64,000 nucleotides of DNA, taken from the NCBI RefSeq assembly GCF_002148795.1, contig NZ_MPOB01000001.1:434001-498000 (forward strand), read 5' to 3'. Position 1 is the first letter of the stretch. Every line of letters begins with the position of its first letter. A program made the translations under genes and the position numbers. This document shows, in pieces, positions 1 through 7,852 of the stretch. The notes under the pieces are model-generated. The model worked only from the letters and a program-made list of their open reading frames with translations, made no database searches and was not told where the DNA came from. Source of the DNA: Oceanibaculum nanhaiense (GTDB taxonomy: Bacteria > Pseudomonadota > Alphaproteobacteria > Oceanibaculales > Oceanibaculaceae).

Positions 1-1002
1 ATGAAGATCACCCGTTACGCGGCGCTGGCCCTGCTGGCCGGCAGCATCGCCCTGGCCGGCCCCCTGGTCGGCTCGGCCATGGCGCAGGAGAAGATGCGCA
101 TCAGCCACCAGCTGCCGCCGGCCCACCATATCGGCAAGCTGGTTGAAAGCTGGGCGGCCGATATCGAGAAGCGCTCGGGCGGCAAGATCGATGTCGAGGT
201 GCTGGGCTCGGCCCAGGCCTTCAAGCCCAACCAGAACCATCCGGCGGTCGCGCGCGGCCAGGTCGAGGCGGCGATGGCGGTGAATTTCCAGTGGGGCAAC
301 ACGATCCCGGAAATGAACGTCGTCACCATTCCCTATTTCATGACCGACCTGGCGCGCATCAAGAAGTTCCCCGGCTCCGAGGCGGCGAAGCTGCTGGAAG
401 CCAAGCTGCTGGAAAAGGGCGTGCGCAACGTCGCCTGGCTCTACACCACGCGGCAGTCGATCTTCACCTCGTCGGGCAAGCCGCTGGTGAAGCTGGACGA
501 TTTCCAGGGCGTAAAGATCCGCGGCCTGAACAAGCTGGTCGATGCCGGTCTGGTGGCGGCGGGTGCCGCGCCGGCCTCGATGCCGGGCTCCGAGGTCTAT
601 CAGGCGCTGCAGACCAAGGTGATCGATGCCGGCCTCACCGACGTGTCGGCGGCCTATAGCCGGAAATATTTCGAGGTGCAGGAATTCGGCACGGTGGCGC
701 CGTTCTTCACCGTCTATTTCCACATCTATGTGAACCCGGACTGGTTTGGCAAGCTGGCGCCCGACCTGCAGAAGGCGGTGCTGGAAGCGTCAGCCCAGGC
801 GGAGCAGGATTCCATCGGCATCACCGAGAAGACTGCCGAGGAGTCCATCGCCAAGCTGAAGGAAAAGGGCATGAAGCTGCATATCCAGTCAGCTGAAGAG
901 GTGAAGATTTTCACCGCCACCATGCAGCCGCCGGTCATGGAGGCCTTCAAGGCCTCATCCCCTGACGCCGGCAAGCTGATCGACCTCGTCAACAAGCTCT
1001 GA
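1..1002 (+). CDS. TRAP transporter substrate-binding protein (DctP family)
   Basis: Periplasmic solute-binding protein of a tripartite ATP-independent (TRAP) transporter; it captures an organic acid and delivers it to the DctQ-DctM permease encoded just downstream. The first 29 residues are a signal peptide ending in SAMA-QE. The mature part has the DctP fold hallmarks: an IEKRSGGKIDVEV strand near the start, a central KIRGLNK segment, and an ITEKTAEES helix towards the end. The 333-residue length is typical of the family. The gene begins at base 1, so its promoter and any upstream regulator lie outside the window. The substrate cannot be told from sequence; C4-dicarboxylates and sugar acids are both common. 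The class assignment is firm. Confidence 0.93.
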   Translation: MKITRYAALALLAGSIALAGPLVGSAMAQEKMRISHQLPPAHHIGKLVESWAADIEKRSGGKIDVEVLGSAQAFKPNQNHPAVARGQVEAAMAVNFQWGNTIPEMNVVTIPYFMTDLARIKKFPGSEAAKLLEAKLLEKGVRNVAWLYTTRQSIFTSSGKPLVKLDDFQGVKIRGLNKLVDAGLVAAGAAPASMPGSEVYQALQTKVIDAGLTDVSAAYSRKYFEVQEFGTVAPFFTVYFHIYVNPDWFGKLAPDLQKAVLEASAQAEQDSIGITEKTAEESIAKLKEKGMKLHIQSAEEVKIFTATMQPPVMEAFKASSPDAGKLIDLVNKL

Positions 1003-1082
1003 GCGGCACCGGACGGCTCCGCCTGACGTCAGTGTCTGGCGTCAGCGCGGGGCCGTACCCGGAATGCGAGGCTTTTCCTTTG

Positions 1083-1610
1083 ATGAAATCTTTCCTGGTC
1101 CTGCTGGAGCGTGCGGTCGGCGCGCTGTCGGCGCTGGCGACGGCGCTGGCGGCACTGCTGATGCTGGTGATCACCGGGATCATCGGCTACGCCGTCGCAC
1201 TGCGTTACCTGTTCAACCAGCCGCAGGTCTGGGCTGACGAACTGGCGAGCTACCTCATCGTGCTGGTGGTCATGCTGGCGATTGCCGAGGTGCTGCGCCG
1301 GGGCGAGCATATCTCCATCGACCTGCTGGTCGGGCGGCTGGGGCCGCGCGCCGGTTACTGGGTCGATGTCGCCGGCTTGGTGGCGGTGATCGTGGTGGCC
1401 GGCGTGCTGGTCGTCTCGGGCTGGGACATGGCGGCGTTCTCGGCCGATATGGGGATCAAGTCGGAAGGCTATCTGGCGATGCCGATGTGGCTGCCGCAGG
1501 CCACATTGCCGCTGGGTTTCGCGCTGCTCGGCCTCGCCGCGCTGAACCGGCTGCTGCGCCTGCTGACCGGGCTTGAGGTAACACAGGGCAAAGGGGCGCA
1601 TCGGCCATGA
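1083..1610 (+). CDS. TRAP transporter small permease subunit (DctQ family)
   Basis: Small membrane subunit of the TRAP transporter, about 175 residues with four hydrophobic helices, which bridges the binding protein and the large permease. The chosen start (MKSFLVLLERAVG) sits directly before the first helix; an in-frame start at 1032 would add 17 residues without hydrophobic character. The sequence contains the family's ALRYLFNQPQVWADELASY segment, in which an aromatic/Trp-Ala-Asp-Glu motif follows the first helix. Its stop overlaps the start of the large permease by 4 bases (ATGA), so the two are translationally coupled. Confidence 0.9.
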   Translation: MKSFLVLLERAVGALSALATALAALLMLVITGIIGYAVALRYLFNQPQVWADELASYLIVLVVMLAIAEVLRRGEHISIDLLVGRLGPRAGYWVDVAGLVAVIVVAGVLVVSGWDMAAFSADMGIKSEGYLAMPMWLPQATLPLGFALLGLAALNRLLRLLTGLEVTQGKGAHRP

Positions 1611-2893
1611 TGCTCGCCTGGATCCTGATCGGCCTGCTGGCGATCCTGCTGACCGGCATACCCCTGTTCGCCGGCATGTCGCTGGCCTCCATCGGCCTGT
1701 TGCTGGTGGTCGAGGGGCGCGTGGCCGGGCTGGCGGACGAGGTGTTCGCCAAGCTGTCGAATTATCTGCTGGTGGCGATCCCGCTGTTCGCCTTCATGGC
1801 GCATGTGATGATCAAGGCCCGTGTGGTGGACGATCTCTACGCGCTGGCGCACACGCTGGTGCGGCACTGGCCGGGCGGGCTTGGCGTCGCCACGGTGATG
1901 GCCTGCACCATATTCGCCGCGATCAGCGGCTCTTCCGTTGCCACCGCGCTGACCATCGGAACGGCGGCGATCCCGCAGATGCTGCGCTATGGCTACAAGC
2001 CGCACGCCGCCTATGGCGTGCTGGCCGCCGGCGGCACGCTGGGCATCCTGATTCCGCCCTCCGGGCCGATGGTGCTGTACGGCGTGGTGTCCGACACCTC
2101 GATCGGCGCGCTGTTCGTCGCCGGCATCATCCCCGGCGCGCTGATGGCGCTGCTGTTCTCGCTCTATTGCGTGCTGCACAGCCTGTTCACCGGGCAGACG
2201 GAACGCCCGGCGCGCGCCAACTGGGCCGAAATCTGGCCCAGCCTGCGGCGCGGCTTCTGGGCGCTGCTGCTGCCGCCCATCGTGCTGGGCGGCATGTATG
2301 CGGGCGTGTTCACCGCGACCGAGGCGGCCGCCGTCGGCGCCATCGCGGCGATCCTGATCGCGCGCTTTGCCTATAACCGGCTCAGCCTCGCCGATCTCTA
2401 CGACGCGGCGCGCGATTCGGTGGGAACCACCGGCATGCTGTTCATGATCCTGGCCGCCGCCGCCATGTTCGGCCATGTCATCGCCGTGCTGGGCCTGCCG
2501 CGCCAGCTGGTCGAGCTGACCACGGCGCTGGGCATCGGGCCGATCACCTTCATGCTGGCGGTGATGGCGATGATCTTCCTGCTGGGCATGTTCCTGGAGA
2601 CCATCTCCATCATCCTCATCACCACGCCTATCGTGCTGCCGGTGATGCTGCTGCTGGAGATCAACCCGGTCTGGTACGGCGTGCTGCTGACGATCAATCT
2701 GGAGCTGGCGCTGATCACCCCGCCGGTCGGGATGAATCTGTTCGTCATCAAGGGCATCACCGGCGGCGCCATGGGCCCCATCGTGCGCGGCGTGCTGCCC
2801 TATGTCGCGATCATGCTGGTGACGCTGTTCCTGGTGCTGTTCTTCCCGGAACTGGCGCTGTGGCTGCCTTCAACCATGGCGCTCGGGCGGTAG
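1607..2893 (+). CDS. TRAP transporter large permease (DctM family)
   Basis: Large permease, 428 residues with about a dozen membrane helices, which performs the cation-coupled transport step. Recognisable DctM signatures are ISGSSVATALTIGT near residue 105, GGTLGILIPPSGPMVLYG near 140, and a C-terminal NLELALITPPVGMNLFVIKG. It is the last gene of the dctPQM operon; 127 bases separate it from the next start. No sigma-54 dctB/dctD pair is visible in the window, so regulation is unknown. Confidence 0.94.
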   Translation: MMLAWILIGLLAILLTGIPLFAGMSLASIGLLLVVEGRVAGLADEVFAKLSNYLLVAIPLFAFMAHVMIKARVVDDLYALAHTLVRHWPGGLGVATVMACTIFAAISGSSVATALTIGTAAIPQMLRYGYKPHAAYGVLAAGGTLGILIPPSGPMVLYGVVSDTSIGALFVAGIIPGALMALLFSLYCVLHSLFTGQTERPARANWAEIWPSLRRGFWALLLPPIVLGGMYAGVFTATEAAAVGAIAAILIARFAYNRLSLADLYDAARDSVGTTGMLFMILAAAAMFGHVIAVLGLPRQLVELTTALGIGPITFMLAVMAMIFLLGMFLETISIILITTPIVLPVMLLLEINPVWYGVLLTINLELALITPPVGMNLFVIKGITGGAMGPIVRGVLPYVAIMLVTLFLVLFFPELALWLPSTMALGR

Positions 2894-2921
2894 AGTGCGA
2901 TCGCCTGACTCTTATTGATCC

Positions 2922-2948
2922 GGAATAATCCGGCGGGTTTTGCGTCTA
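2922..2948 (+). promoter_or_regulatory. ECF-type promoter of the sigma factor gene (copy 1 of 3)
   Basis: GGAATA at 2922-2927 and CGTCTA at 2943-2948 are separated by exactly 15 bases. The same two boxes with the same spacing recur at 4541 and 4660. The location upstream of an ECF sigma gene fits autoregulation. Expected transcription start is about 2955, giving a 65-base leader. This also excludes translation from the upstream in-frame ATG at 2915. Confidence 0.7.
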
Positions 2949-3019
2949 TACCGGCGATTGCCACTTTTCTGGCTCATTTGTGCCCCTGTCCAGGCGCAGT
3001 TGCCGCACAGCCTTGCGGC

Positions 3020-3568
3020 ATGAAAAGCTGGATGGAAAATGCCCGGAAACCGGGCGGGGAATATGCTGGCGGGGCGGATCTGGCGGAACATGTCCGCAGT
3101 CTCCGGCGTTACGCGATTGCCCTGACCGGCGATCCGTCGGAAGCGGACGATCTGGTGCAGGAGAGCCTGGTGCGGGCGCTGGCCAGGATCGAGGAGGGTG
3201 CGGAAGTGCGGAATGCGCGGACCTATCTGTTCAGCATCCTGCACAATCTGCGCGTCGATCTGCTGGCGCGGAATGCCCGGCGCGGCCCGCAGATGCCGCT
3301 GGAAGCGGTTGAGCACCGGCTGTCCCGCCCGGCGGAGCAACCCGCCCGTCTGCGCCATGCGGAGCTGGCATTGGCCATCGATGCGCTGCCGGAGCAGCAG
3401 CGCGCCGTGCTGCTGCTGGTGGCGCTGGAAGGGGCGAGCTATCAGGAGGTGGCGGAGATCCTGGACATCGCGCCGGGTACCGTCATGTCGCGCCTCAGCC
3501 GTGCCCGCAAGGCGCTTCGGGACCTGATGGAGGAGAGTGCGGTCACCAATCTGCGCAGGATGACGTGA
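3020..3568 (+). CDS. ECF-family RNA polymerase sigma factor
   Basis: An extracytoplasmic-function sigma factor of about 182 residues. Region 2 is seen as SLRRYAIALTGDPSEADDLVQESLVRAL, and region 4 as ALPEQQRAVLLLVALEG followed by the helix-turn-helix SYQEVAEILDIAPGTVMSRL. There is no C-terminal extension. The start at 3020 (or 3032) follows the predicted transcript start; neither has a good Shine-Dalgarno, and a TGCCGC/GCGGCA hairpin (3001-3020) ends at the initiation codon. The stop overlaps the anti-sigma start by 4 bases. The promoter series in this locus implies that it controls itself, a small RNA and a DUF4168 gene. It is not the PhyR-NepR general stress system, because neither partner is nearby. 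Confidence 0.92.
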   Translation: MKSWMENARKPGGEYAGGADLAEHVRSLRRYAIALTGDPSEADDLVQESLVRALARIEEGAEVRNARTYLFSILHNLRVDLLARNARRGPQMPLEAVEHRLSRPAEQPARLRHAELALAIDALPEQQRAVLLLVALEGASYQEVAEILDIAPGTVMSRLSRARKALRDLMEESAVTNLRRMT

Positions 3569-4524
3569 TGAAGAATGAGCACACCGGAATCAACACCACG
3601 CCGCTGATCACCGAGGCGATGCTGCTGGCCTATGTCGATGGCAGCCTGGCCGAGCCGCAGCGGCTTGCCGTCGAGGCGCGCCTCGAACGCGACCCGGAGA
3701 TGGCGGCGAAGGCGGCGGCCTATCGCGCACAGAACGAGGCGCTGCACGCGCTGTTCGACCGCCACCTGGCCGAGCCGCTGGATCCGGTCATCGCCGACCT
3801 CGAATCGGAATTGCGGAAGGCTGGCGCGCCGCGCCGGCCGAGCAGGAAAGCCTGGGGGGCGGCCGCCCTGGCGGCGTCCGTCGCCCTGGTCGCGTTTGCC
3901 GGCGGCTTTGCCCTGGCCGAGTATCGCAGCCGCGCGCCGGTCGGTCCCGTCACTGCCTTCATGCAGCAATTTCCGGCACCAGCGGAGAAGGTGGCTGGCA
4001 TCATGCCGGCGGGCGGTGCCCTGCGGGTGTCCCCTGCGGGCTTCCGCCCGCCCGATCTGTCCGCCCTCGGTTTGCGGCTTACCGGCGAACGGCAGCTGGG
4101 CAGCGCCGCAGCGGCGGTTACGCATCATCTGTCCTATGAGCGGGCAGATGGCCGATGGGTCAGCCTGTATGTCGGAACGGAGGCCGCCGGCGATACGCCG
4201 CTGCGGGCGATCTATCCGGATGGGCGCTCCGTGCTTGCCTGGCGCAAGGATGGCCTGTCCTACAGTCTGGTGGGCACGGTTGGCCGTGACGCGATGATGG
4301 CCATCGCCGGCACGCTTGATGGTGCTGCCGGTGCGGCAAAGCGGCCGACGGTCATGCCCAAGACGCTGCCTGACCCGGCTGGCGGCCTGCGTCCCGCGCA
4401 ACCTGTCGAGACGATACAGCCGCCGGCGATTCCCGCCGCACCCACGGCGCCGTCGATCGCCCCCAACCCCGCAAACCGCCCGGATGGCGCGGCACCGCGC
4501 GCACGGGACGAAGGGGCGGCGTGA
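3565..4524 (+). CDS. membrane-anchored anti-sigma factor
   Basis: Predicted to hold the adjacent ECF sigma factor inactive at the membrane. Residues 1-90 form the cytosolic anti-sigma domain, with the characteristic LLAYVDGSLAEPQRLAVEARL stretch. A single membrane helix lies near residues 93-117 (AALAASVALVAFAGGFAL). The rest is periplasmic, ending in a Pro/Ala-rich tail. The zinc-binding His-x3-Cys-x2-Cys signature of ZAS anti-sigma factors is absent, and the cytosolic domain has no cysteine, so redox or zinc sensing there is unlikely; a periplasmic cue passed on by proteolysis or conformational change is more plausible. It is co-transcribed with the sigma gene (4-base overlap). Confidence 0.85.
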   Translation: MMKNEHTGINTTPLITEAMLLAYVDGSLAEPQRLAVEARLERDPEMAAKAAAYRAQNEALHALFDRHLAEPLDPVIADLESELRKAGAPRRPSRKAWGAAALAASVALVAFAGGFALAEYRSRAPVGPVTAFMQQFPAPAEKVAGIMPAGGALRVSPAGFRPPDLSALGLRLTGERQLGSAAAAVTHHLSYERADGRWVSLYVGTEAAGDTPLRAIYPDGRSVLAWRKDGLSYSLVGTVGRDAMMAIAGTLDGAAGAAKRPTVMPKTLPDPAGGLRPAQPVETIQPPAIPAAPTAPSIAPNPANRPDGAAPRARDEGAA

Positions 4525-4540
4525 GAATCTACCGGACGAT

Positions 4541-4567
4541 GGAATATTGGCAGCTTTGCGTCGTCCA
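4541..4567 (+). promoter_or_regulatory. ECF-type promoter upstream of a predicted small RNA (copy 2 of 3)
   Basis: GGAATA (4541-4546), 15 bases, then CGTCCA (4562-4567): the same architecture as at 2922 and 4660. It lies 17 bases after the anti-sigma stop codon and points at a segment that has no gene but ends in an intrinsic terminator. Confidence 0.65.
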
Positions 4568-4573
4568 TGGTTC

Positions 4574-4659
4574 TGAAGGTGGACCCCATCACCTTCTTGT
4601 GAGCCTCCCTGTTGGTTCCTGTTGACCTTGAGGCCCCGCCATCCGGCGGGGCTTTTTTT
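4574..4659 (+). ncRNA. predicted ECF-dependent small RNA
   Basis: About 86 nt bounded by an ECF-type promoter (expected start 4573-4575) and a strong terminator. The 5' end folds into GAAGGTG (4575-4581) paired with CACCTTC (4590-4596) around a C-rich eight-base loop (GACCCCAT). An apparently unpaired linker follows and contains GCCTCCCTG (4603-4611), complementary to Shine-Dalgarno sequences. The 3' end is the terminator hairpin with seven T residues. A C-rich loop plus a free anti-SD stretch is a common design of alphaproteobacterial trans-acting sRNAs. I do not recognise it as a named RNA, and transcription is inferred, not shown. Confidence 0.55.
4633..4659 (+). terminator. Rho-independent terminator
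   Basis: A perfect 8-bp stem, GCCCCGCC (4633-4640) with GGCGGGGC (4645-4652), closes a four-base loop and is followed by TTTTTTT (4653-4659). It ends the sigma/anti-sigma/sRNA transcription and lies directly before the third ECF-type promoter. Confidence 0.9.
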
Positions 4660-4686
4660 GGAATAATGGTCGCGTTCGCCCGTCCA
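4660..4686 (+). promoter_or_regulatory. ECF-type promoter of the DUF4168 gene (copy 3 of 3)
   Basis: GGAATA (4660-4665), 15 bases, CGTCCA (4681-4686). It abuts the T-tract of the preceding terminator. The expected start is about 4693; the leader to the ATG at 4751 contains a GCCGGC-ATGCTT-GCCGGC hairpin at 4697-4714. Confidence 0.65.
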
Positions 4687-4750
4687 CTCCCATGAAGCCG
4701 GCATGCTTGCCGGCGGAGCCGACCCAGAATCCAATGATGGAGAGGACGAC

Positions 4751-5122
4751 ATGAACAAGCGTATCCTGACGACCCTTTTGCCGGCACTCATGCTTGCCGT
4801 GGCGCCGGTCGCCGCGATGGCGCAGAGCCAGGCACCGGCACAGCAGCAGGAGATGCCGAAGATCGACGAGAGCCAGCTCGATTCCTATGCCGATGCCGCC
4901 GTTAAGATTTACGACATCCGGGTGCGCTGGGAGCCGGAGATTCGGGCCGCCGAAAGCCAGGAAAAGGCGATGGAGGCGCAGCGCGAGGCACGCACCGAGA
5001 TGATTGAGGCGGTGCAGAAGGAGGGGCTGTCGGTTGAGGAGTACAACTCGATCACGGCAGCCGCCCAGCGTGACCCGGACCTCAACCAGAAGATCGCCCA
5101 GCTGATCGAGAAAAAGCGCTAA
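4751..5122 (+). CDS. secreted DUF4168-domain protein
   Basis: A 123-residue exported protein. Residues 1-22 are a signal peptide ending AAMA-QSQ. The mature region is a charged helical DUF4168 domain, with the LDSYADAAVKIYDIRVRWEP helix followed by EEYNSITAAAQRDPDLNQKI, a segment typical of the family. The start is the ATG at 4751, preceded by GGAGAGGA; an upstream in-frame ATG at 4703 would put charged residues before the signal peptide and lies inside the leader hairpin. The function of DUF4168 proteins is not known; a periplasmic stress role is inferred here from its ECF-type promoter. Confidence 0.85.
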   Translation: MNKRILTTLLPALMLAVAPVAAMAQSQAPAQQQEMPKIDESQLDSYADAAVKIYDIRVRWEPEIRAAESQEKAMEAQREARTEMIEAVQKEGLSVEEYNSITAAAQRDPDLNQKIAQLIEKKR

Positions 5123-5176
5123 GCGGAACGCCGGCTTCAGCAACCTGGCCCGGGGACCCTAACCTGGGGGTGGGAT

Positions 5177-6019
5177 TCAGCTCCTGGGCTGGGCGCTGAA
5201 GGTCACGACCAGATCCGCCGCTTCGCCCGCCGGGTTCACGAATTCGGTGCGGAAGGCGGCGATCTCGCCGGGCGACAGATCCAGCCGGTTCGCCTCGAAC
5301 TCCCAGTCCTGCAGCTCCTTGCGCTCCAGGTCGCGCAGCTGGGCCTTCATCGGCGGTATGATCGCCGGCTCGTCGGTCAGGTTCACCACCTCGCCCTGCA
5401 CCACCAGAATCATCGTGCTGCCCTCCATCAGCCGCTCGACGCGGATGTTTCGGATCAGCAGCCCTTCGCCCGGCACCGGGGCGGGATGGCCGATCTTCTC
5501 ATACAGCAGGGCGGCGGGCGGCCAGGCCGCGACGATCTGCGCCCGGCCAAAGAAAATGCCGGCGGCCAGCCCGACCGTCAGCAACAGCAGTAAAATCCAG
5601 GCAAGGCGGCCGCTGCGCGGCTTCTTCTGCTCCAGCGGCAGGCGCGGCAGGCGCGGAATGCGCGGCCGCTCCTCCTCTTCCTCCGGGAATGGAGCGGCTT
5701 GCGCCGCGTCATCTGGCCAGCCGGCATCCTCATCGGGCGCGGCCGCTTCTTCGGCGTTATCGTCCTGATACTGATCGAACGGATGCGGCGGCGCCTCGAC
5801 CTCCGGCATGTCGGAGGCCTCCCGCTGGGCAGGCTTCTCCTGGGCGGCCTTCCGTTTGGCGGCCGACTCCTTGATGGCCGACGGGCGGCTGGTTTCCGCA
5901 ACCGGTTCCTGAAACCAGACATGGCCGCACTCATTGCAGCGGACCTTGCGGCCAGCCGGCCCCAGCTGCGCATCGCTGATCGCGTAGCGCGCGGAACATT
6001 CTGGACAGGACAGGATCAT
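5177..6019 (-). CDS. zinc-ribbon (MJ0042-type) protein with DUF3426 domain
   Basis: A 280-residue protein with an N-terminal zinc ribbon (MILSCPECSARYAI, then VRCNECGHVW: two Cys-x2-Cys knuckles), an acidic disordered stretch rich in Glu/Asp/Pro to about residue 135, one membrane helix (LAWILLLLLTVGLAAGIFF), and a C-terminal extracytoplasmic DUF3426 domain (VVQGEVVNLTDEPAIIPPMK). The ATG at 6019 was preferred over an in-frame GTG at 6031 because it immediately precedes the zinc ribbon. It diverges from ftsE, an arrangement I know from related bacteria. The function is unknown; a membrane-associated regulatory or sensing role is a guess. Confidence 0.85.
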   Translation of the reverse strand: MILSCPECSARYAISDAQLGPAGRKVRCNECGHVWFQEPVAETSRPSAIKESAAKRKAAQEKPAQREASDMPEVEAPPHPFDQYQDDNAEEAAAPDEDAGWPDDAAQAAPFPEEEEERPRIPRLPRLPLEQKKPRSGRLAWILLLLLTVGLAAGIFFGRAQIVAAWPPAALLYEKIGHPAPVPGEGLLIRNIRVERLMEGSTMILVVQGEVVNLTDEPAIIPPMKAQLRDLERKELQDWEFEANRLDLSPGEIAAFRTEFVNPAGEAADLVVTFSAQPRS

Positions 6020-6246
6020 TGTGTGGACCACCGTATCATGGTCTAGCTTTTAGCCTGCCCGTCGCATCGGTGGCAAGCGAGGCTCTCATGACCGGAGTCG
6101 CCTGTCCATCAGAGCGCGGCGGGAACGCGGCGCGCGGCTGGACGCTGGGCCGCCGGCTGTGCCATCTTGCCCGCGGTCATTGACTGGCACCGGAGCGGGC
6201 GATTTCGTCCGCCAGGCCAGCGGCATCAGGAAAGGTTATCGGTTCC

Positions 6247-6924
6247 GTGGTTCGGTTCGAAAATGTCGGGATGCGGTTTCGCGACGGGCCAGCCGTACTG
6301 GAGAATATCGGCTTTACGCTGCCGCCTGGATCCTTCCATTTTCTCACCGGGCCGAGCGGTGCCGGCAAATCGACCTTGCTGAAGCTGATCTATCTGGCGC
6401 TGAAGCCTTCCTCCGGGCGCATCCGCCTGTTCGACCGCGATGTCGCCGGCATTCCACGCCGGGAACAGCCTGATCTGCGCCGGCGGATCGGCGTGGTGTT
6501 CCAGGATTTCCGGCTGCTGGGCCATCTGACGGCGCTGGACAATGTGGCGCTGCCCTTGCGTATCGCCGGGGCAAAGCAGAGCCTGATCCGCCGCCATGTG
6601 CCGGAATTGCTGGATTGGGTCGGTCTCGGCGATCATATGAACGCGTTGCCGGCCACCTTGTCGGGCGGGCAGCAGCAGCGTGTCGCCATCGCCCGCGCGG
6701 TGATCGGCCGGCCGAAACTGCTGCTGGCCGACGAGCCCACCGGCAATGTCGACGACCAGATCGCCATGCGCCTGCTGTTCCTGTTCGAGGAGTTGAACCG
6801 CATGGGCACCACCGTGCTGATTGCCACCCACAACAACATGCTGGTGGACCGGTTCAGCTATCCCCGGCTCGATCTGCGCGACGGGCGGTTGTCCCGGCCG
6901 GGCATCGACAGCGCTGTCGCCTGA
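6247..6924 (+). CDS. ftsE: cell division ATP-binding protein FtsE
   Basis: ATPase of the FtsEX complex, which couples cytoplasmic ATP hydrolysis to periplasmic peptidoglycan hydrolases at the septum. It is 225 residues, with Walker A GPSGAGKST, ABC signature LSGGQQQR, Walker B LLLADEPTGN and switch His in LIATHNN. Translation starts at GTG (VVRFENVGMRF), the only start that fits the ABC N-terminus. ftsX follows after 7 bases. Upstream (6032-6246) there is no gene. Confidence 0.93.
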   Translation: MVRFENVGMRFRDGPAVLENIGFTLPPGSFHFLTGPSGAGKSTLLKLIYLALKPSSGRIRLFDRDVAGIPRREQPDLRRRIGVVFQDFRLLGHLTALDNVALPLRIAGAKQSLIRRHVPELLDWVGLGDHMNALPATLSGGQQQRVAIARAVIGRPKLLLADEPTGNVDDQIAMRLLFLFEELNRMGTTVLIATHNNMLVDRFSYPRLDLRDGRLSRPGIDSAVA

Positions 6925-6931
6925 GGTTCGG

Positions 6932-7840
6932 ATGATCTTCCGGCGCCATTCCGACCTGCCGCTCAAGGGCGACGCGACCAGCCGCTTCCTGCCCTGGATC
7001 ATCGGCGTGATGGTGTTCCTGGCCACGCTGTCGGTCGCCGGCCTGCTGCTGGCGCAGGATGTGACGCAGCGCTGGCGCTCTGCGTTGGCCGGTACGCTGA
7101 CCGTGCAGGTGCCGCCGCCCTTCGGCGAGACGGACCCGCAGGCCCAGCTGGCCGAGGTGTTGCAGATCCTGCGCGGCACGCCCGGCATCGCGCGTGCCGA
7201 ACCGTTGTCCATCGACCAGAGCCGCGCCCTGCTGGAGCCCTGGCTCGGCAGCGGCCAGATCATCGACGAACTGCCCTTGCCGCGCCTGATCGATGTGGCG
7301 CTGCGGCCCGGCGCGCGGCTGGATTTCGCGGCGCTGGAAACAAGGCTGGCCGGGATCGCGCCCGGCATCGTGCTGGACGATCATGGCCGCTGGCTGGGCG
7401 ATCTGGTGCGGGTGGCGCGGTCGGTGGAGCTGGTGGCGGCGACGGCGGTGCTGCTGGTCGCGCTGACGGCGGTGCTGGCCGTGGTGTTCGCGGTGCGCAC
7501 CGGCCTTGCCATCCACCGCGAGGTGATCGACGTGCTGCATCTGGTCGGCGCGCGCGACAGCTATATCGCGCAGCAATTCGCCCGCCATGCGCTGACTCTC
7601 AGCCTGCGCGGCAGCATCCCGGGGGCGCTGTTCGCGCTTGCCCTGCTGCTGGGCATCGCCGTGCTGGCGACCGGCGGCGCCGAGGGGCTGGCAGCCGAAG
7701 GGTTCCTGCCGGCCGATATCTGGCAGATTCTGCAGCCGCTGGACTGGGCGGCGCTGGCCGCCGTGCCGGTCGGGGCGATCGTGCTGGCGGTGCTGGCGAC
7801 GCGGCTGGCCGTGATGCGCGCCCTCTCCCGGCTGGTATAA
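6932..7840 (+). CDS. ftsX: cell division protein FtsX
   Basis: Membrane partner of FtsE, 302 residues. It has an N-terminal cytoplasmic segment, TM1 (IIGVMVFLATLSVAGLLLA), a periplasmic loop of about 130 residues that would contact a hydrolase activator, and three C-terminal helices of the FtsX/MacB permease fold, with the family motif VIDVLHLVGARDSYIAQQF. The ATG at 6932 is chosen because the frame upstream is read through ftsE. Gene order and near-contact spacing support co-expression with ftsE. Confidence 0.92.
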   Translation: MIFRRHSDLPLKGDATSRFLPWIIGVMVFLATLSVAGLLLAQDVTQRWRSALAGTLTVQVPPPFGETDPQAQLAEVLQILRGTPGIARAEPLSIDQSRALLEPWLGSGQIIDELPLPRLIDVALRPGARLDFAALETRLAGIAPGIVLDDHGRWLGDLVRVARSVELVAATAVLLVALTAVLAVVFAVRTGLAIHREVIDVLHLVGARDSYIAQQFARHALTLSLRGSIPGALFALALLLGIAVLATGGAEGLAAEGFLPADIWQILQPLDWAALAAVPVGAIVLAVLATRLAVMRALSRLV

Positions 7841-7852
7841 GGGGCGCTTTCC

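Noticed and set aside
4567-4602. An 11-codon frame (MVLKVDPITFL) inside the predicted small RNA
   Set aside because: Its ATG would lie upstream of the expected transcription start (about 4574) and has no ribosome binding site; it overlaps the 5' hairpin.
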